Assembly (NCBI RefSeq): GCF_014640535.1
Contig: NZ_BMHD01000001.1
Coordinates: forward strand, 1,862,214-1,926,213
Direction: 5' to 3'
Source of the DNA: Cnuibacter physcomitrellae
GTDB lineage: Bacteria; Actinomycetota; Actinomycetes; Actinomycetales; Microbacteriaceae
DNA length: 64,000 bases
The notes beneath the pieces are model-generated. The model was not told the DNA's origin. It worked only from the letters and a program-made list of their open reading frames with translations, and did no database searches. Positions 8,682-17,219 of the stretch are shown one piece after another (position 1 is the stretch's first letter; each line of letters starts with the position of its first letter). A program made the position numbers and the translations under genes.

Positions 8682-11162
8682 ATGGGACGGATCACGAAGC
8701 AGCAGAAGAAGCAGACGGATCAGGACGAGACGGCCACCGTCCCGCTCGCGGCGGTCGACGCGTGGTGGCGCGCCGCCAACTACCTGAGCGTGGGCCAGAT
8801 CTACCTCCTCGACGATCCGCTGCTCGAGCATCCGCTCACGGTCGACGACACCAAGCCGAGGCTGCTCGGCCACTGGGGCACCACGCCCGGCCTCAACTTC
8901 ATCTGGGCGCACCTCAACAAGCAGATCGTCGAGCGCGACGCCGACGTGATCTATCTCGCCGGCCCCGGCCACGGCGGCCCCGGCGTGGTGGCCAACGCGT
9001 GGCTCGACGGCACCTACTCGGAGCTGTTCCACCACATCCCGATGGATGCGAAGGGCATGGGCCGCCTGTTCCGCCAGTTCTCGTTCCCGGGCGGGATCCC
9101 CTCGCACGCGGCGCCCGAGACGCCGGGTTCGATCAACGAGGGCGGCGAGCTCGGCTACTCGCTCGTGCACGCCTACGGCGCCGTGCTCGACAACCCCGGC
9201 CTCATCGCCGCGTGCGTCGTCGGCGACGGCGAGGCCGAGACGGCCACGCTCGCCACGAGCTGGCACCTCAACAAGTTCGTCAACCCGGTGACGGACGGCA
9301 CGGTGCTGCCGATCCTGCACCTCAACGGCTACAAGATCGCGAACCCCACGATCCTCGCGCGCATCCCGCAGGACGAGCTCGCCGCGCTGTTCACGGGCTA
9401 CGGCTACTCCCCCCGGTTCGTGGAGGGCGGCTTCGACGGCGAGGACCCGATGGCGGTGCACGAGCGCTTCGCCGCGGTGCTCGCCACCGCGCTCGACGAC
9501 ATCGCGGAGATCCGGGAGGCGGCCGCCGCCGCGTCGGCCGACGGCAGCGAGGTCGCGCGTCCCGCGTGGCCGATGATCGTGATGCGCACCCCCAAGGGCT
9601 GGACGGGCCCCAAGGAGGTCGACGGCCTCCCCGTGGAGAACACCTGGCGAGCGCACCAGGTGCCGCTCGCCGGGCTCCGCGACAACCCGGAGCACCTGCG
9701 CCAGCTGCAGGAGTGGATGGAGAGCTACCGTCCGCACGAGCTCTTCGACGAGCAGGGCCGCCCCGCGGCCGCGCTCGACCCGAACCGGCCGAAGGGCGAC
9801 CGGCGGATGAGCGCCAACCCGCACGCCAACGGCGGACTGCTGCTGAAGGCCCTCGACCTCCCGCCGCTCGACGACCTCGCGATCGACGTGTCGGAGGGCC
9901 GGGGCACCATCGCCGAGCCCACCCGGGTGCTCGGGAAGTGGCTGCGCGACGTCATGGTCGCCAACCCCGACGACTTCCGCCTCTTCGGCCCCGACGAGGT
10001 CGCCTCGAACCGCCTCGACGCCGTCTACGAGGTGACCGACAAGGAGTGGGAGGGCGAGGTCCTCCCCGTCGACGAGCACCTCGCGCCGCGCGGTCGCGTG
10101 ATCGAGATGCTGAGCGAGAACCTCGCCCAGGGCCTCCTCGAGGGCTACCTGCTCACCGGACGCCACGGCCTCTTCACCTCCTACGAGGCCTTCATCCACG
10201 TCGTCGACTCGATGTTCAACCAGTACGCGAAATGGCTCGAGTCGAGCGCCGAGGTGGAGTGGCGGCGCCCGGTGTCGTCGTTCACGTACCTGCTGTCGTC
10301 CCACGTGTGGCGCCAGGACCACAACGGCTTCTCGCACCAGGACCCCGGCTTCCTCGATCACGTCGTCAACAAGCAGGCGAGCGTGGTGCGGGTCTACCTG
10401 CCGCCGGACGCGAACACCCTGCTGGTGACGGCGGAGCACTGCTTCGCCACCCGCGACTACGTCAACGTGATCGTCGCGGGCAAGCAGCCCGGCCCCACCC
10501 TCCTCTCCCTCGAGGAGGCTCGCGCGCACGGCGCCCGCGGCCTCTCGGTGTGGGAGTGGGCGGGCACCGAGGTGGAGGGGCTCGAGCCCGACGTGGTCAT
10601 CGCGGCCGCCGGCGACATCCCGACGCTCGAGGCGATGGCCGCGGTGCAGATCCTGGCGAAGGAGATCCCCGATCTGCGCATCCGCTTCGTCAACGTCGTC
10701 GACCTCATGCGGCTGCAGGACGAGCGGGAGCACCCGCACGGGCTCTCCAGTGACGCGTTCGACGAGGTGTTCACGAAGGACAAGCCCGTCATCTTCGCCT
10801 TCCACGGGTATCCGTCGCTCATCCACCGACTGACGTACCGACGCACGAACCACGCGAACATCCACGTGCGCGGGTTCAAGGAGCGGGGAACGACCACGAC
10901 CCCGTTCGACATGCTGATGCTCAACGACCTCGACCGGTTCCGCCTGGTCATGGACGTCGTGCAGCGCGTGCCGTCGCTGCGGGTCGCCTACGCGGGCTTC
11001 AGCCAGCGGATGGAGGACGAGCGGATCGCGCACCGCGCGTACACCCGGGCGCACGGGGAGGATCCGGCCGACGTCGCCGGCGTGGCGGGCCTGCCGTTCG
11101 CGCTCGAGCTGCCCGACCAGCCCACCGAGGACGACACGGGCGCCGACAACGCGCCGCACTGA
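8682..11162 (+). CDS. xfp: Phosphoketolase (xylulose-5-phosphate/fructose-6-phosphate)
   Basis: An 826-residue protein of typical family length. It is a thiamine-diphosphate enzyme that splits xylulose 5-phosphate or fructose 6-phosphate with phosphate into acetyl phosphate plus glyceraldehyde 3-phosphate or erythrose 4-phosphate. Family signatures are clear: [12 protein letters not shown] near 60, AGPGHGGP near 91, the cofactor-binding VVGDGEAET near 180, and the [11 protein letters not shown] region in the second half. It is cytosolic. No acetate kinase or phosphotransacetylase gene is adjacent, so the acetyl phosphate is used elsewhere. A large hairpin follows 33 bases after the stop. Confidence 0.95.
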   Translation: MGRITKQQKKQTDQDETATVPLAAVDAWWRAANYLSVGQIYLLDDPLLEHPLTVDDTKPRLLGHWGTTPGLNFIWAHLNKQIVERDADVIYLAGPGHGGPGVVANAWLDGTYSELFHHIPMDAKGMGRLFRQFSFPGGIPSHAAPETPGSINEGGELGYSLVHAYGAVLDNPGLIAACVVGDGEAETATLATSWHLNKFVNPVTDGTVLPILHLNGYKIANPTILARIPQDELAALFTGYGYSPRFVEGGFDGEDPMAVHERFAAVLATALDDIAEIREAAAAASADGSEVARPAWPMIVMRTPKGWTGPKEVDGLPVENTWRAHQVPLAGLRDNPEHLRQLQEWMESYRPHELFDEQGRPAAALDPNRPKGDRRMSANPHANGGLLLKALDLPPLDDLAIDVSEGRGTIAEPTRVLGKWLRDVMVANPDDFRLFGPDEVASNRLDAVYEVTDKEWEGEVLPVDEHLAPRGRVIEMLSENLAQGLLEGYLLTGRHGLFTSYEAFIHVVDSMFNQYAKWLESSAEVEWRRPVSSFTYLLSSHVWRQDHNGFSHQDPGFLDHVVNKQASVVRVYLPPDANTLLVTAEHCFATRDYVNVIVAGKQPGPTLLSLEEARAHGARGLSVWEWAGTEVEGLEPDVVIAAAGDIPTLEAMAAVQILAKEIPDLRIRFVNVVDLMRLQDEREHPHGLSSDAFDEVFTKDKPVIFAFHGYPSLIHRLTYRRTNHANIHVRGFKERGTTTTPFDMLMLNDLDRFRLVMDVVQRVPSLRVAYAGFSQRMEDERIAHRAYTRAHGEDPADVAGVAGLPFALELPDQPTEDDTGADNAPH

Positions 11163-11194
11163 CGGGCGGGTGCCGCGGCTCCGCGCTGGTCGTG

Positions 11195-11268
11195 CGGAGA
11201 AACGCAGGGGATGAGGGCCTTCGAGCCGTGATGATGGACGAAGGCCGTCATCCCCTGAGTTTTCTCCG
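11195..11268. repeat. Long imperfect inverted repeat, arms about 29 bases
   Basis: Two arms, 11195-11223 and about 11239-11268, are complementary apart from a few mismatches around a 15-base loop. The tips read CGGAGAAA and TTTTCTCCG. It lies in the 189-base gap after phosphoketolase. It could act as a terminator, although no clean T-run follows. It belongs to the same architectural class as the other intergenic hairpins in this window. Confidence 0.75.
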
Positions 11269-11351
11269 TCACCCCGTTGCGCTGGAGCCCGCCCGCGGCA
11301 CGATGGAGGGAGGCGCACCGCCGCGGTGCGCCGGTATGACGGAGGTGCAGC

Positions 11352-11570
11352 GTGAACAAGATCCTCATCGCCCTGGCGTTCGGCGTCGGCTACGTGCTCG
11401 GAGCGCGCGCGGGACGGCGCCGGTACGAGCAGATCCGCGACAAGGCGCAGCAGGTCTGGAACGACGACCGCGTGCAGGAGGCCGTGCACAAGGCCACCGA
11501 CGGAGTCGAGAAGGCGGCGTCGTCGGTCGCGTCGAAGGCCTCGGACGCGATCAAGAGCGCCCGTTCCTGA
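11352..11570 (+). CDS. Small YtxH-like membrane-associated protein
   Basis: A 72-residue protein starting with GTG after GGAGGTGCAGC. A short hydrophobic N-terminal segment (about 3-17) runs straight into a basic RAGRRRYEQIRDKA stretch and an amphipathic Ala/Lys/Ser tail. This layout is common in small actinobacterial YtxH-like proteins. The function is unknown; family members are often stress- or envelope-associated. It lies 10 bases upstream of the next small gene, so they are probably cotranscribed. Confidence 0.75.
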   Translation: MNKILIALAFGVGYVLGARAGRRRYEQIRDKAQQVWNDDRVQEAVHKATDGVEKAASSVASKASDAIKSARS

Positions 11571-11580
11571 GGAGGTCCCC

Positions 11581-11790
11581 GTGAGCACCACGATCCCGGG
11601 ACCCGAGGACGGCGACGACGCGGTCGACGCCGACGACGCCGTGCACGCGGCTTCGTCTGAATCAGTCGTCGAGGCGCCCGACGAGGAGCGGACCGTCGAC
11701 CTCATCGATCCCGCCGAACCCGGCGAGCCGGTCGACTCCGAGTCCGATCCCGAGCTGCAGGGCCGCGGGCCCGCCGAGGAGGTGGGCTGA
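11581..11790 (+). CDS. Small acidic protein of unknown function
   Basis: A 69-residue, strongly acidic protein dominated by Asp, Glu, Ala, Pro and Ser, probably disordered. It has no domain that I can recognise. It starts with GTG after GAGGAGGTCCCC, and its stop overlaps the next gene start as TGATG, so the two are coupled. Codon use matches the neighbours, which supports a real gene despite the low complexity. Confidence 0.6.
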   Translation: MSTTIPGPEDGDDAVDADDAVHAASSESVVEAPDEERTVDLIDPAEPGEPVDSESDPELQGRGPAEEVG

Positions 11791-12140
11791 TGGCCATCCG
11801 CTTGAACAAGCCCGCGCTGGAGCAGGCGCGCCGGATGGTGCGGGCGGGCGAGGTCGTGCGCGACGAGCGCGACGACTGGAGCGAGGCCGCACCGTCGGCC
11901 GCCGAGGAGAACCGCTTCATCGAGGAGCACGGCTGGACGGAGTACTCGCACTGGCATCTGGGCATCGACGACGACGAGTCGCCGGAGACCAAGGGCCGGT
12001 TCAGCTTCCCCTATGGCGACTTCTCGAAGGTGCGCCGTGGCGGGGTCATCTCGCTCGAGAGCAGGGCCGGTCAGTACGACCACGCCGAGATCGAGGAGGC
12101 CGCGAAGAAGCTCCTCGAGCTGATCGATGACGAGGGCTGA
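11790..12140 (+). CDS. Conserved-type small cytosolic protein, function unknown
   Basis: A 116-residue soluble protein with a basic N-terminus, a central WHLGIDDDE stretch and a helical acidic C-terminus. I do not recognise a named domain. It resembles small actinobacterial proteins usually annotated as hypothetical. It overlaps the preceding stop by one base (TGATG) and is the last gene of a probable three-gene operon starting at 11352. Confidence 0.7.
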   Translation: MAIRLNKPALEQARRMVRAGEVVRDERDDWSEAAPSAAEENRFIEEHGWTEYSHWHLGIDDDESPETKGRFSFPYGDFSKVRRGGVISLESRAGQYDHAEIEEAAKKLLELIDDEG

Positions 12141-12231
12141 GGCGCGGGCCGTCGCTCGGCGCGGGCTGAGCGTGTCCGCCTCCTGCGCGCGTCGGACCCC
12201 CGATGTCGGTGGGTCTTCGCACAATGGACGC

Positions 12232-12402
12232 ATGCGAACCTACGAGATGTGCGAGCGGTGCTTCGGCACCGGAGCCGACCCGGTGCAGCCGTTCGCGGAG
12301 GCGCCCGACGAGATCACCTTCTGCATCGAGTGCTTCGGCGAGGGCTGCGTCGAGGCGCTGGTCGAGGCTGTCGCCGAGCGCGGGCTGGCTCGCGCGAGCT
12401 GA
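12232..12402 (+). CDS. Small two-CxxC zinc-ribbon-like protein
   Basis: A 56-residue protein with two Cys motifs, CERCFGTG (residues 7-14) and CIECFGEGC (about 31-39). They match the CxxCxGxG pattern of DnaJ-type zinc ribbons, so it probably binds one zinc ion. I chose the ATG at 12232 over an upstream frame that extends into the previous gene. CACAAT lies 6 bases upstream and may be a leaderless -10. No partner is obvious; it precedes the tRNA by 114 bases. Confidence 0.65.
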   Translation: MRTYEMCERCFGTGADPVQPFAEAPDEITFCIECFGEGCVEALVEAVAERGLARAS

Positions 12403-12419
12403 CGGCCTCGGTCCAGGCG

Positions 12420-12464
12420 GCCGTGTTCGAGACAGCCGTGTTCGAGACGGCCGTGTTCGAGACG
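12420..12464 (+). repeat. Three tandem 15-base repeats
   Basis: Three consecutive copies of GCCGTGTTCGAGACR occupy 12420-12464, between the zinc-ribbon gene and tRNA-Arg. Only the last base of each copy varies. They are noncoding in the chosen frame and sit just upstream of the probable tRNA promoter (TAGTCT at about 12480). Confidence 0.8.
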
Positions 12465-12516
12465 GTGCGGAGAACGTGCTAGTCTTGATTGTCCGCCGCG
12501 AGAGCGACCGGAAACT

Positions 12517-12593
<77 letters not shown>

Positions 12594-12598
12594 CCAAG

Positions 12599-12630
12599 AA
12601 CCCCGTCATTTCAACGAAGTGGCGGGGTTT
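12599..12630 (+). terminator. Probable terminator after tRNA-Arg
   Basis: AACCCCGTCA pairs with TGGCGGGGTTT (one G-T wobble) around an 11-base loop and ends in a short T-run. It lies inside the integrated element. The element therefore appears to bring its own terminator for the tRNA it occupies, while the original one seems to be at 22785-22820. Confidence 0.65.
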
Positions 12631-12650
12631 CGCTTTACCCGCAGAACGCT

Positions 12651-12672
12651 CGGACAGCCACGCGGACAGCCA
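12651..12672 (+). repeat. Left copy of 22-base repeat, candidate integrase arm site
   Basis: A 22-base sequence built from two CGGACAGCCA half-units is present here, 60 bases inside attL. It recurs identically and in the same orientation at 22593-22614, about 107 bases inside attR. Paired short direct repeats at both ends fit arm-type integrase or excisionase binding sites. Confidence 0.7.
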
Positions 12673-12838
12673 AACAATTCTTCAAGCGTTGACAAGCGCC
12701 CTCTGGTTGAGGCACCATGTCAGCCGACATACCGGCACGGTCAGTGCAGGGCGGGCGACAGCCCGTCGAGCAACGCATCTTGCGAAATTGTTCGTCCTCG
12801 AAAATCGTTGGCGAGCCGAAACAGCTCACATTCCAGGA

Positions 12839-13042
12839 ATGGATGTGGTCTCCTTGGCGACCCAGAAGATTTTCTACCGCATCAACGAAGCTTGCGAGCT
12901 TCTCTCGGTCTCTCGCTCGACCTTCTACCGTCTTGTGACCGCCGGTCACCTACAGGTGGTCTACATCGGCGTCTCGCCCCGCGTGCGCCACGACGACCTT
13001 CTAGCCTTCGCTGCCTCCGCAGATCGAGGGGTGGCACTGTGA
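12839..13042 (+). CDS. xis: Excisionase-like helix-turn-helix protein
   Basis: A 67-residue protein. Residues about 10-60 form a winged helix-turn-helix of the MerR/excisionase (helix_turn_helix_17) type: ACELLSVSRSTFYRLV, then a wing around VVYIGVSPRVRHDDL. Such proteins bend DNA at att sites and push integrase toward excision. The ATG at 12839 gives the whole domain. Its stop overlaps the integrase start as GTGA, the usual AICE gene order. It lies close to attL and to the 22-base repeats it may bind. Confidence 0.82.
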   Translation: MDVVSLATQKIFYRINEACELLSVSRSTFYRLVTAGHLQVVYIGVSPRVRHDDLLAFAASADRGVAL

Positions 13043-14223
13043 CCTCCTCAGCCTCGCAGGGCACGTACTTCGAAGTAGTGAAGAACGGGCAGCTTCGGTG
13101 GAAGGCTGAGCTTGACTTTCCCCGCAAGCTTGACGGTCGCCGTGACCGACGAAGCCGCGTGTGTCTCACTCAGAAGGCTGCGAAGGCAGCTCTGAACGAC
13201 CTTCGACGGGAACGGGACAATTTGGCGCAAGCTCGCGCCTCCGCCCCAACGTTCGCAGCAGCGGCGGAGCAGTGGTTCAGCGGAATTCCCAAGTCGCGAG
13301 CCCCGAAGACATTGGAGTCGTATCGATATCTCTTGGACTCCTTCGTCCTACCCACGTTCAGCGCTGTCCATGTGGACCGCATTGAGCTGGCGTCAGTACA
13401 GACCTGGCTGACGGACCTCGCTGCCGACTACAGTCCCAACACCGTGAAGCGGGCCAAACAGTGCTTCGGCGCTGTGCTCAACTTCTGCGTGAGGGCGGGC
13501 ACGCTCCAGCGAAACGTAGTCGCCACAGCGCAGACGCCGGACATTGGTCCCGGTGAGGACGCAGTGTGCCAGCCGTACTCCCTGGCAGAGGTGAGGTCGC
13601 TCCTACGGGCAGCAGAGGGCTCGGACCTGTACCCCATCCTGCTCCTGGCGGTCCACTACGGCCTTCGGAGGGGCGAAGTTCTGGGGCTGACGTGGGCCGA
13701 CCTGATCCTTGACGGCGACCATCCGCAGATTCGCATCCGCGGTTCGCTCCATGAAGCACGAGGCATCGCGCGCGAGAGCGGGGTGCGGCCAACCGAGGTC
13801 AAGCTCGGCGCGACGAAGACCAGAAGTTCCAGACGCACGATTGCCATCGCCCCTCCGATTGCCGACGCCCTCCGACAGCGGCGCGACCGTCAGGAAGAGT
13901 GGCAGGAGGCTGCGGGCGACTCATGGACGCGCAACCCGTTGAATCTCGTCTTCACTGATCGGTTTGGAGCACCGCTGTACCCGACATCGGTCGCACGGAG
14001 CTTCCAGCGCCTCGCCGCGAAGGCCGGACTGCGGCGCATCAGATTTCACGACCTCCGCCACACCGCGGCAGTCATGATGCTGGAAGCCGGAACCCCCATC
14101 GAGTCCGTCTCGCAAGCACTGGGTCATGCCAGCATCGAGATAACCAAACGGGTCTACGCGCCGTACGTCCAAGCGCTGATCGACCGGGCAGCTCACGCGG
14201 TAACGGTCTACATCGGAGTCTGA
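13039..14223 (+). CDS. int: Tyrosine-recombinase integrase of the element
   Basis: A 394-residue phage-type integrase. It has an N-terminal arm-binding domain, a SAM-like core-binding domain (about 70-160) and a catalytic domain with GLRRGEVLGL (catalytic Arg), HDLRHTAA (His-x-x-Arg), LGHASIEITKRVYAPY (second His) and the nucleophile Tyr. All expected residues are visible, so it should be active. The GTG start overlaps the excisionase stop. It probably recombines the 44-base att cores at tRNA-Arg. The last 300 bases are overlapped in antisense by a possible minus-strand gene. Confidence 0.95.
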   Translation: MTSSASQGTYFEVVKNGQLRWKAELDFPRKLDGRRDRRSRVCLTQKAAKAALNDLRRERDNLAQARASAPTFAAAAEQWFSGIPKSRAPKTLESYRYLLDSFVLPTFSAVHVDRIELASVQTWLTDLAADYSPNTVKRAKQCFGAVLNFCVRAGTLQRNVVATAQTPDIGPGEDAVCQPYSLAEVRSLLRAAEGSDLYPILLLAVHYGLRRGEVLGLTWADLILDGDHPQIRIRGSLHEARGIARESGVRPTEVKLGATKTRSSRRTIAIAPPIADALRQRRDRQEEWQEAAGDSWTRNPLNLVFTDRFGAPLYPTSVARSFQRLAAKAGLRRIRFHDLRHTAAVMMLEAGTPIESVSQALGHASIEITKRVYAPYVQALIDRAAHAVTVYIGV

Positions 14224-14484
14224 GCGGCCCTCAGGAGCAGTTCTCAGGCACTTTCGCGAGCGCCGGGGGTACTTAAACGCCTGGGAGCCCTGAGAGGCCT
14301 GCGCAGCCTTCCTTGCCTCTTTCGCCAGGTTTCGCTCGACGACTACAGCCGCCGCCTCCACGACCTCAATTGCCAGGTCCGTATCGTGGCGCAGTGCCGC
14401 CACGAAGGAATCGACAGCCGGTCCTAGCGCGTCTCGTCGGGCGTGAATCTTCTCGCGCATTCTCTCGCGCAGATGGTTAGGCAT
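13921..14484 (-). CDS. Possible minus-strand helical protein overlapping int antisense
   Basis: A 187-residue frame from an ATG at 14484. The first 80 residues (14245-14484) look like a genuine charged helical protein, with MPNHLRERMREKIHARR and a VVEAAAVVVERNLAKEARKAAQ heptad-like stretch. The rest is antisense to the integrase 3' end and reads as low-quality shadow. TAAAAT lies 6 bases before the ATG, inside a 25-base palindrome, so expression is plausible. It may be a small antitoxin- or regulator-like protein with a random tail. I recognise no family. Confidence 0.4.
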   Translation of the reverse strand: MPNHLRERMREKIHARRDALGPAVDSFVAALRHDTDLAIEVVEAAAVVVERNLAKEARKAAQASQGSQAFKYPRRSRKCLRTAPEGRSDSDVDRYRVSCPVDQRLDVRRVDPFGYLDAGMTQCLRDGLDGGSGFQHHDCRGVAEVVKSDAPQSGLRGEALEAPCDRCRVQRCSKPISEDEIQRVARP

Positions 14485-14491
14485 GACTCAA

Positions 14492-14516
14492 TTTTAGCCT
14501 AGTAACCATGCTAAAA
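14492..14516. promoter_or_regulatory. 25-base inverted repeat with -10 boxes on both strands
   Basis: TTTTAGC at 14492-14498 pairs with GCTAAAA at 14510-14516, separated by 11 bases. Each strand has TAAAAT near the outer end. The minus one is 6 bases before the ATG at 14484, and the plus one lies 5 bases before an ATG that opens only a 12-codon frame. It is a likely repressor operator controlling divergent transcription, and the plus transcript would run toward rep. Confidence 0.55.
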
Positions 14517-14559
14517 TCGCTGATGAACGTCGGTTTTCAGTGTCCCGGATCGTTCGAAT

Positions 14560-14602
14560 AGCCCCCCGTCGAGTCGTACGCCAACACGGACTCCGGGGGG
14601 CT
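14560..14602. repeat. Strong hairpin upstream of rep, candidate replication origin or attenuator
   Basis: AGCCCCCCG plus GAGTC on the left pairs with GACTC plus CGGGGGGCT on the right, with a 2-base bulge and a 12-base loop. It lies about 140 bases before the rep ATG. An AT-rich stretch (14630-14675) separates them. A GC-rich hairpin ahead of a rolling-circle rep gene fits a double-strand origin, but an attenuator is equally possible. Confidence 0.5.
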
Positions 14603-14740
14603 TCGACATTCCCGAAATAAGCTCGAAACACACGCATTGGGTTTTGTCAATACCCAGGATGATAAAATTTCTCATGTCTGGCGCAGACCCCATTGGCGTG
14701 GGGTGCCGACCATCCGAACCACTGACCCCGCCAGGAAACC

Positions 14741-15676
14741 ATGGCAGCACCCACCACAGTCTTTATTCCCTCTGAGGAGTACAACGCTACAAACGACCGC
14801 GACCTCGAACGCGCCCATCACGACTACACAGCCATTCCGCGCCTCGGCGCTTGCGGCTCGACTCGCGTCAGCGACAACCCAAAGAGCGCACGAAAGTACT
14901 GCAACAGACCGTTGGTGTGTCCGCGGTGCGCAGCACGCGCGGCGGACTCCTACACTGCAAGGTTCGCCCCGCTACTCGCGGCTACGCCGCCCATGGCGTT
15001 CGTGACCAACACCCTGAGCCCGACCGACGCCAAGAACCTGGCCGCGGCGAATGACGAACTCCGCCGCACACACGCCCTTGCCCGGCAAGGTGCAGCCGGT
15101 AGAAAATTCATGAAAGATCACTCGATCCTCGGCACCTTCCGCCGAATTGAGTACACCGTCTCCGCCGATGGGGACTGGCACCCGCACACGCACGAAATCC
15201 TCGTGCTCGATCCATCGTCCTCACAGATGGACGCAGCAGCCGCAGGAGCTGCCTGGAGGGATCGGTTCGTCTCCAAGGCCCATAGTCAGGACATCGACGC
15301 CCTGGCCCGCTCAGAGGACTCCTCCGCCGTCAGGCGTGCCCCTCAGGACCAATGGGCCGTCGTCTACTACACCATGAAGTCAGGCTTCGAGAACGGCGGG
15401 AAGGTCGGATTCCACAAGCCTGATTTCGGCGCAGCCTTCGACACCTTCACCGGAGGCAGGAGTCTCCGTGACCTCATCGACGCAGGAGCAGGAAAAAACA
15501 TGAATATTCCCAACTTTGACGACCCTGAGCCTGCCGATTATCTATCGGACGAGTACGGCTACGAGGCCAGGGCACGCCTCAGGGAGCTTGACGAGCTACC
15601 TACTCAGAAGACGTACACCGCGAGCGCCGACATGTTCACCGACGCCTTCACCCAGCGCCTCTGGGATCGCTTCTAG
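14741..15676 (+). CDS. Rolling-circle-type replication initiator (RepSA-like)
   Basis: A 311-residue protein. An N-terminal Cys cluster, CNRPLVCPRC (residues 54-63), probably binds zinc. WHPHTHE at 146-152 matches the HUH metal-binding motif of rolling-circle Rep proteins. VVYYTMK at 207-213 supplies a Y-x-x-K type nicking tyrosine. The family nicks the plus strand at the origin and attaches covalently to its 5' end. It resembles RepSA-type proteins of actinomycete plasmids and AICEs. AGGAAACC precedes the ATG. The element can therefore probably replicate as a circle after excision. Confidence 0.85.
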   Translation: MAAPTTVFIPSEEYNATNDRDLERAHHDYTAIPRLGACGSTRVSDNPKSARKYCNRPLVCPRCAARAADSYTARFAPLLAATPPMAFVTNTLSPTDAKNLAAANDELRRTHALARQGAAGRKFMKDHSILGTFRRIEYTVSADGDWHPHTHEILVLDPSSSQMDAAAAGAAWRDRFVSKAHSQDIDALARSEDSSAVRRAPQDQWAVVYYTMKSGFENGGKVGFHKPDFGAAFDTFTGGRSLRDLIDAGAGKNMNIPNFDDPEPADYLSDEYGYEARARLRELDELPTQKTYTASADMFTDAFTQRLWDRF

Positions 15677-15694
15677 GGCGACACGCCGCGGTGT

Positions 15695-15749
15695 GGGTCA
15701 TTTATGTGCATCACGCCCCCGCCATTCCGGGAATGTGGCGCGATGACCC
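15695..15749. repeat. Nested hairpins after rep
   Basis: GGGTCAT at 15695-15701 pairs with ATGACCC at 15743-15749. Inside, CGCCATTCC pairs with GGAATG-T-GGCG with one bulge. It starts 18 bases after the rep stop and may be a terminator or a single-strand origin. The remaining gap up to 15884 is AT-richer and includes four AGT triplets near 15796. Confidence 0.55.
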
Positions 15750-15884
15750 GTCGCCAGCCGTAATAGTTCACGTAACTCTACCTACAAAAAGGACGATAGT
15801 AGTAGTAGAAGAACTTTAGTATTTCTGCTCAGGTTCTTTCGGTGGTCGAAAAATCGTCCGCCCCTCTACCGAAACTTGCACGTG

Positions 15885-16424
15885 ATGTCGAGACCTTCAG
15901 CCCTAGAGCAACACCCCGACCGCGGAGCCATTGAGTTGGCGCTCCTGTCAGGCGGGAGTGTGGCGGAAATTTCCAGCGTCCACGGAATATCGCAGAGCGC
16001 TCTCTACGTCGCTCGGGCTCGTCTCCGAGAGGATGCCGAGGCAGCACAGGCAGCCGCCAGCCTCAACTCGACCGAGGGAGTGGCTACCGCGCTCGCGAAA
16101 CTGGTGACCCGCGCCGAGATTATTGCTGAGCGCGCAGGTGAAGCCGGACAGGATCGCCTCCGCCTCCAGGCTCTGGAGTCACAGCGCCGCGCCCTCGTGG
16201 AACTTTCCAAAATCACAGAGACCCTACGCGGCTTCCCGCGCACCAGCGACTCCGACGCCGACGCCTTCGTACTGGCGATGCGCGACATGTTGCTAGAGCG
16301 ACCGCGAGAACTTACGACAGACCTACTTAGCAGGCTGAAGACGCACGGGGCGAGCGACCGTCTGGTGAGCGCGATGACCGAATTCCGAGACCGACTCCCC
16401 GAGGAAGGGGCATCCGATGACTGA
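15885..16424 (+). CDS. HTH-containing small protein of unknown function
   Basis: About 179 residues from the ATG at 15885; in-frame TTG 15876 and GTG 15882 are alternatives. Residues about 14-50 resemble a helix-turn-helix (ELALLSGGSVAEISSVHG then SQSALYVARARL), as in terminase small subunits or transposase-type HTH domains. The middle is a long Ala/Arg/Glu helix, likely coiled-coil. The C-terminus is charged and helical. It opens a block of four overlapping genes. It may be a DNA-binding regulator or packaging-like protein; no terminase large subunit is nearby, so the role is open. Confidence 0.65.
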   Translation: MSRPSALEQHPDRGAIELALLSGGSVAEISSVHGISQSALYVARARLREDAEAAQAAASLNSTEGVATALAKLVTRAEIIAERAGEAGQDRLRLQALESQRRALVELSKITETLRGFPRTSDSDADAFVLAMRDMLLERPRELTTDLLSRLKTHGASDRLVSAMTEFRDRLPEEGASDD

Positions 16425-16872
16425 AGCAACCCGTATTCCCGAGGTCGGCGACGTTCTTCACGTACTCGGACCGTCGATCCCGTGGCCGATTCGTCGTGGC
16501 GTCATCGGTGTCTGCGAGACCCGCCGTCGTGGTGACACCCTTTTCGTGACTGACATCGTGGTCGAGTATTTCTCACAGGGCGGCGACAATATTTTCCAGC
16601 ATGTGGGTGAGGAAGGGGCTCAGCTTGGCTGGGGGGCCTGGCCTCAAGGTGAGCGCGCCAGCCTGCCAGGGTCACCGGAACGCCTTGCTGAACGCCACGC
16701 AGCGCGAGAAGTTGCATGGAAGATCGCGGACCCCGCAGAGCGAGCTCGGCGTCTTCGTGAGATTGACGAGACGATCGCCCCGGCTCCCAAGACCTCGAAG
16801 ACGCTCGCAAAGTACGGCGCTCAGAAGTCAACGTTCAACCGCGAGCGCCAGGACGGCGGGGTCTCCGAATGA
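16417..16872 (+). CDS. Hypothetical element protein with SH3-like N-terminus
   Basis: A 151-residue soluble protein overlapping the preceding gene by 8 bases. The first 85 residues are beta-rich (VGDVLHVLGPS and GDTLFVTDIVVEYF), like a small barrel. The last 65 are helical and strongly charged. I recognise no family. Its stop overlaps the next start as ATGA. The tight overlaps on both sides argue for a coupled module with equal expression. Confidence 0.65.
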   Translation: MTEATRIPEVGDVLHVLGPSIPWPIRRGVIGVCETRRRGDTLFVTDIVVEYFSQGGDNIFQHVGEEGAQLGWGAWPQGERASLPGSPERLAERHAAREVAWKIADPAERARRLREIDETIAPAPKTSKTLAKYGAQKSTFNRERQDGGVSE

Positions 16873-17219
16873 CGCAAACTCGGGCCTCTCAAACCTTCCG
16901 TAGCCTGGTGCGTACGATCTTGGCCGTGGCAGCGGGAGACGCCACGGTCGGATACCGAGACGGCAGCCCCGGCCAGCTTGCCCCAGGAACGCAGATCACC
17001 GGTCTGCCCGGAGACTGGTCCGTCGTGACGAGCACCAGCGCCGCGAGCAGTCGCATCAGCCTCGCGCTCGATTCTGCCAGAGCAGCAGCGAATGCAGACG
17101 GTCGGACGCGTTACGCCGCTGTGCTTCCTCGCGCCGGTGCCACCTACGGCGGGAGCTACGTCGTGACCGACCTCGACACCTTTTCAGACCTCATTAGGGA
17201 GGCGGCGAACGATGAGTAG
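16869..17219 (+). CDS. Hypothetical element protein
   Basis: A 116-residue Ala/Ser/Thr-rich protein starting four bases inside the previous gene. There is no signal peptide or membrane helix. A central region (about 45-95) alternates short strands and helices. I recognise no family and cannot suggest a function beyond membership in the coupled four-gene block. Confidence 0.6.
   Translation: MTQTRASQTFRSLVRTILAVAAGDATVGYRDGSPGQLAPGTQITGLPGDWSVVTSTSAASSRISLALDSARAAANADGRTRYAAVLPRAGATYGGSYVVTDLDTFSDLIREAANDE

Noticed and set aside
8466-12233. 1255-codon minus-strand open frame opposite phosphoketolase
   Set aside because: High-GC third-position bias creates long antisense frames. The translation is low-complexity and opposes clear plus-strand genes.
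14511-14750. 79-codon minus-strand frame upstream of rep
   Set aside because: It covers the hairpin and AT-rich control region. It has no family resemblance or ribosome site, so I treat the region as regulatory.
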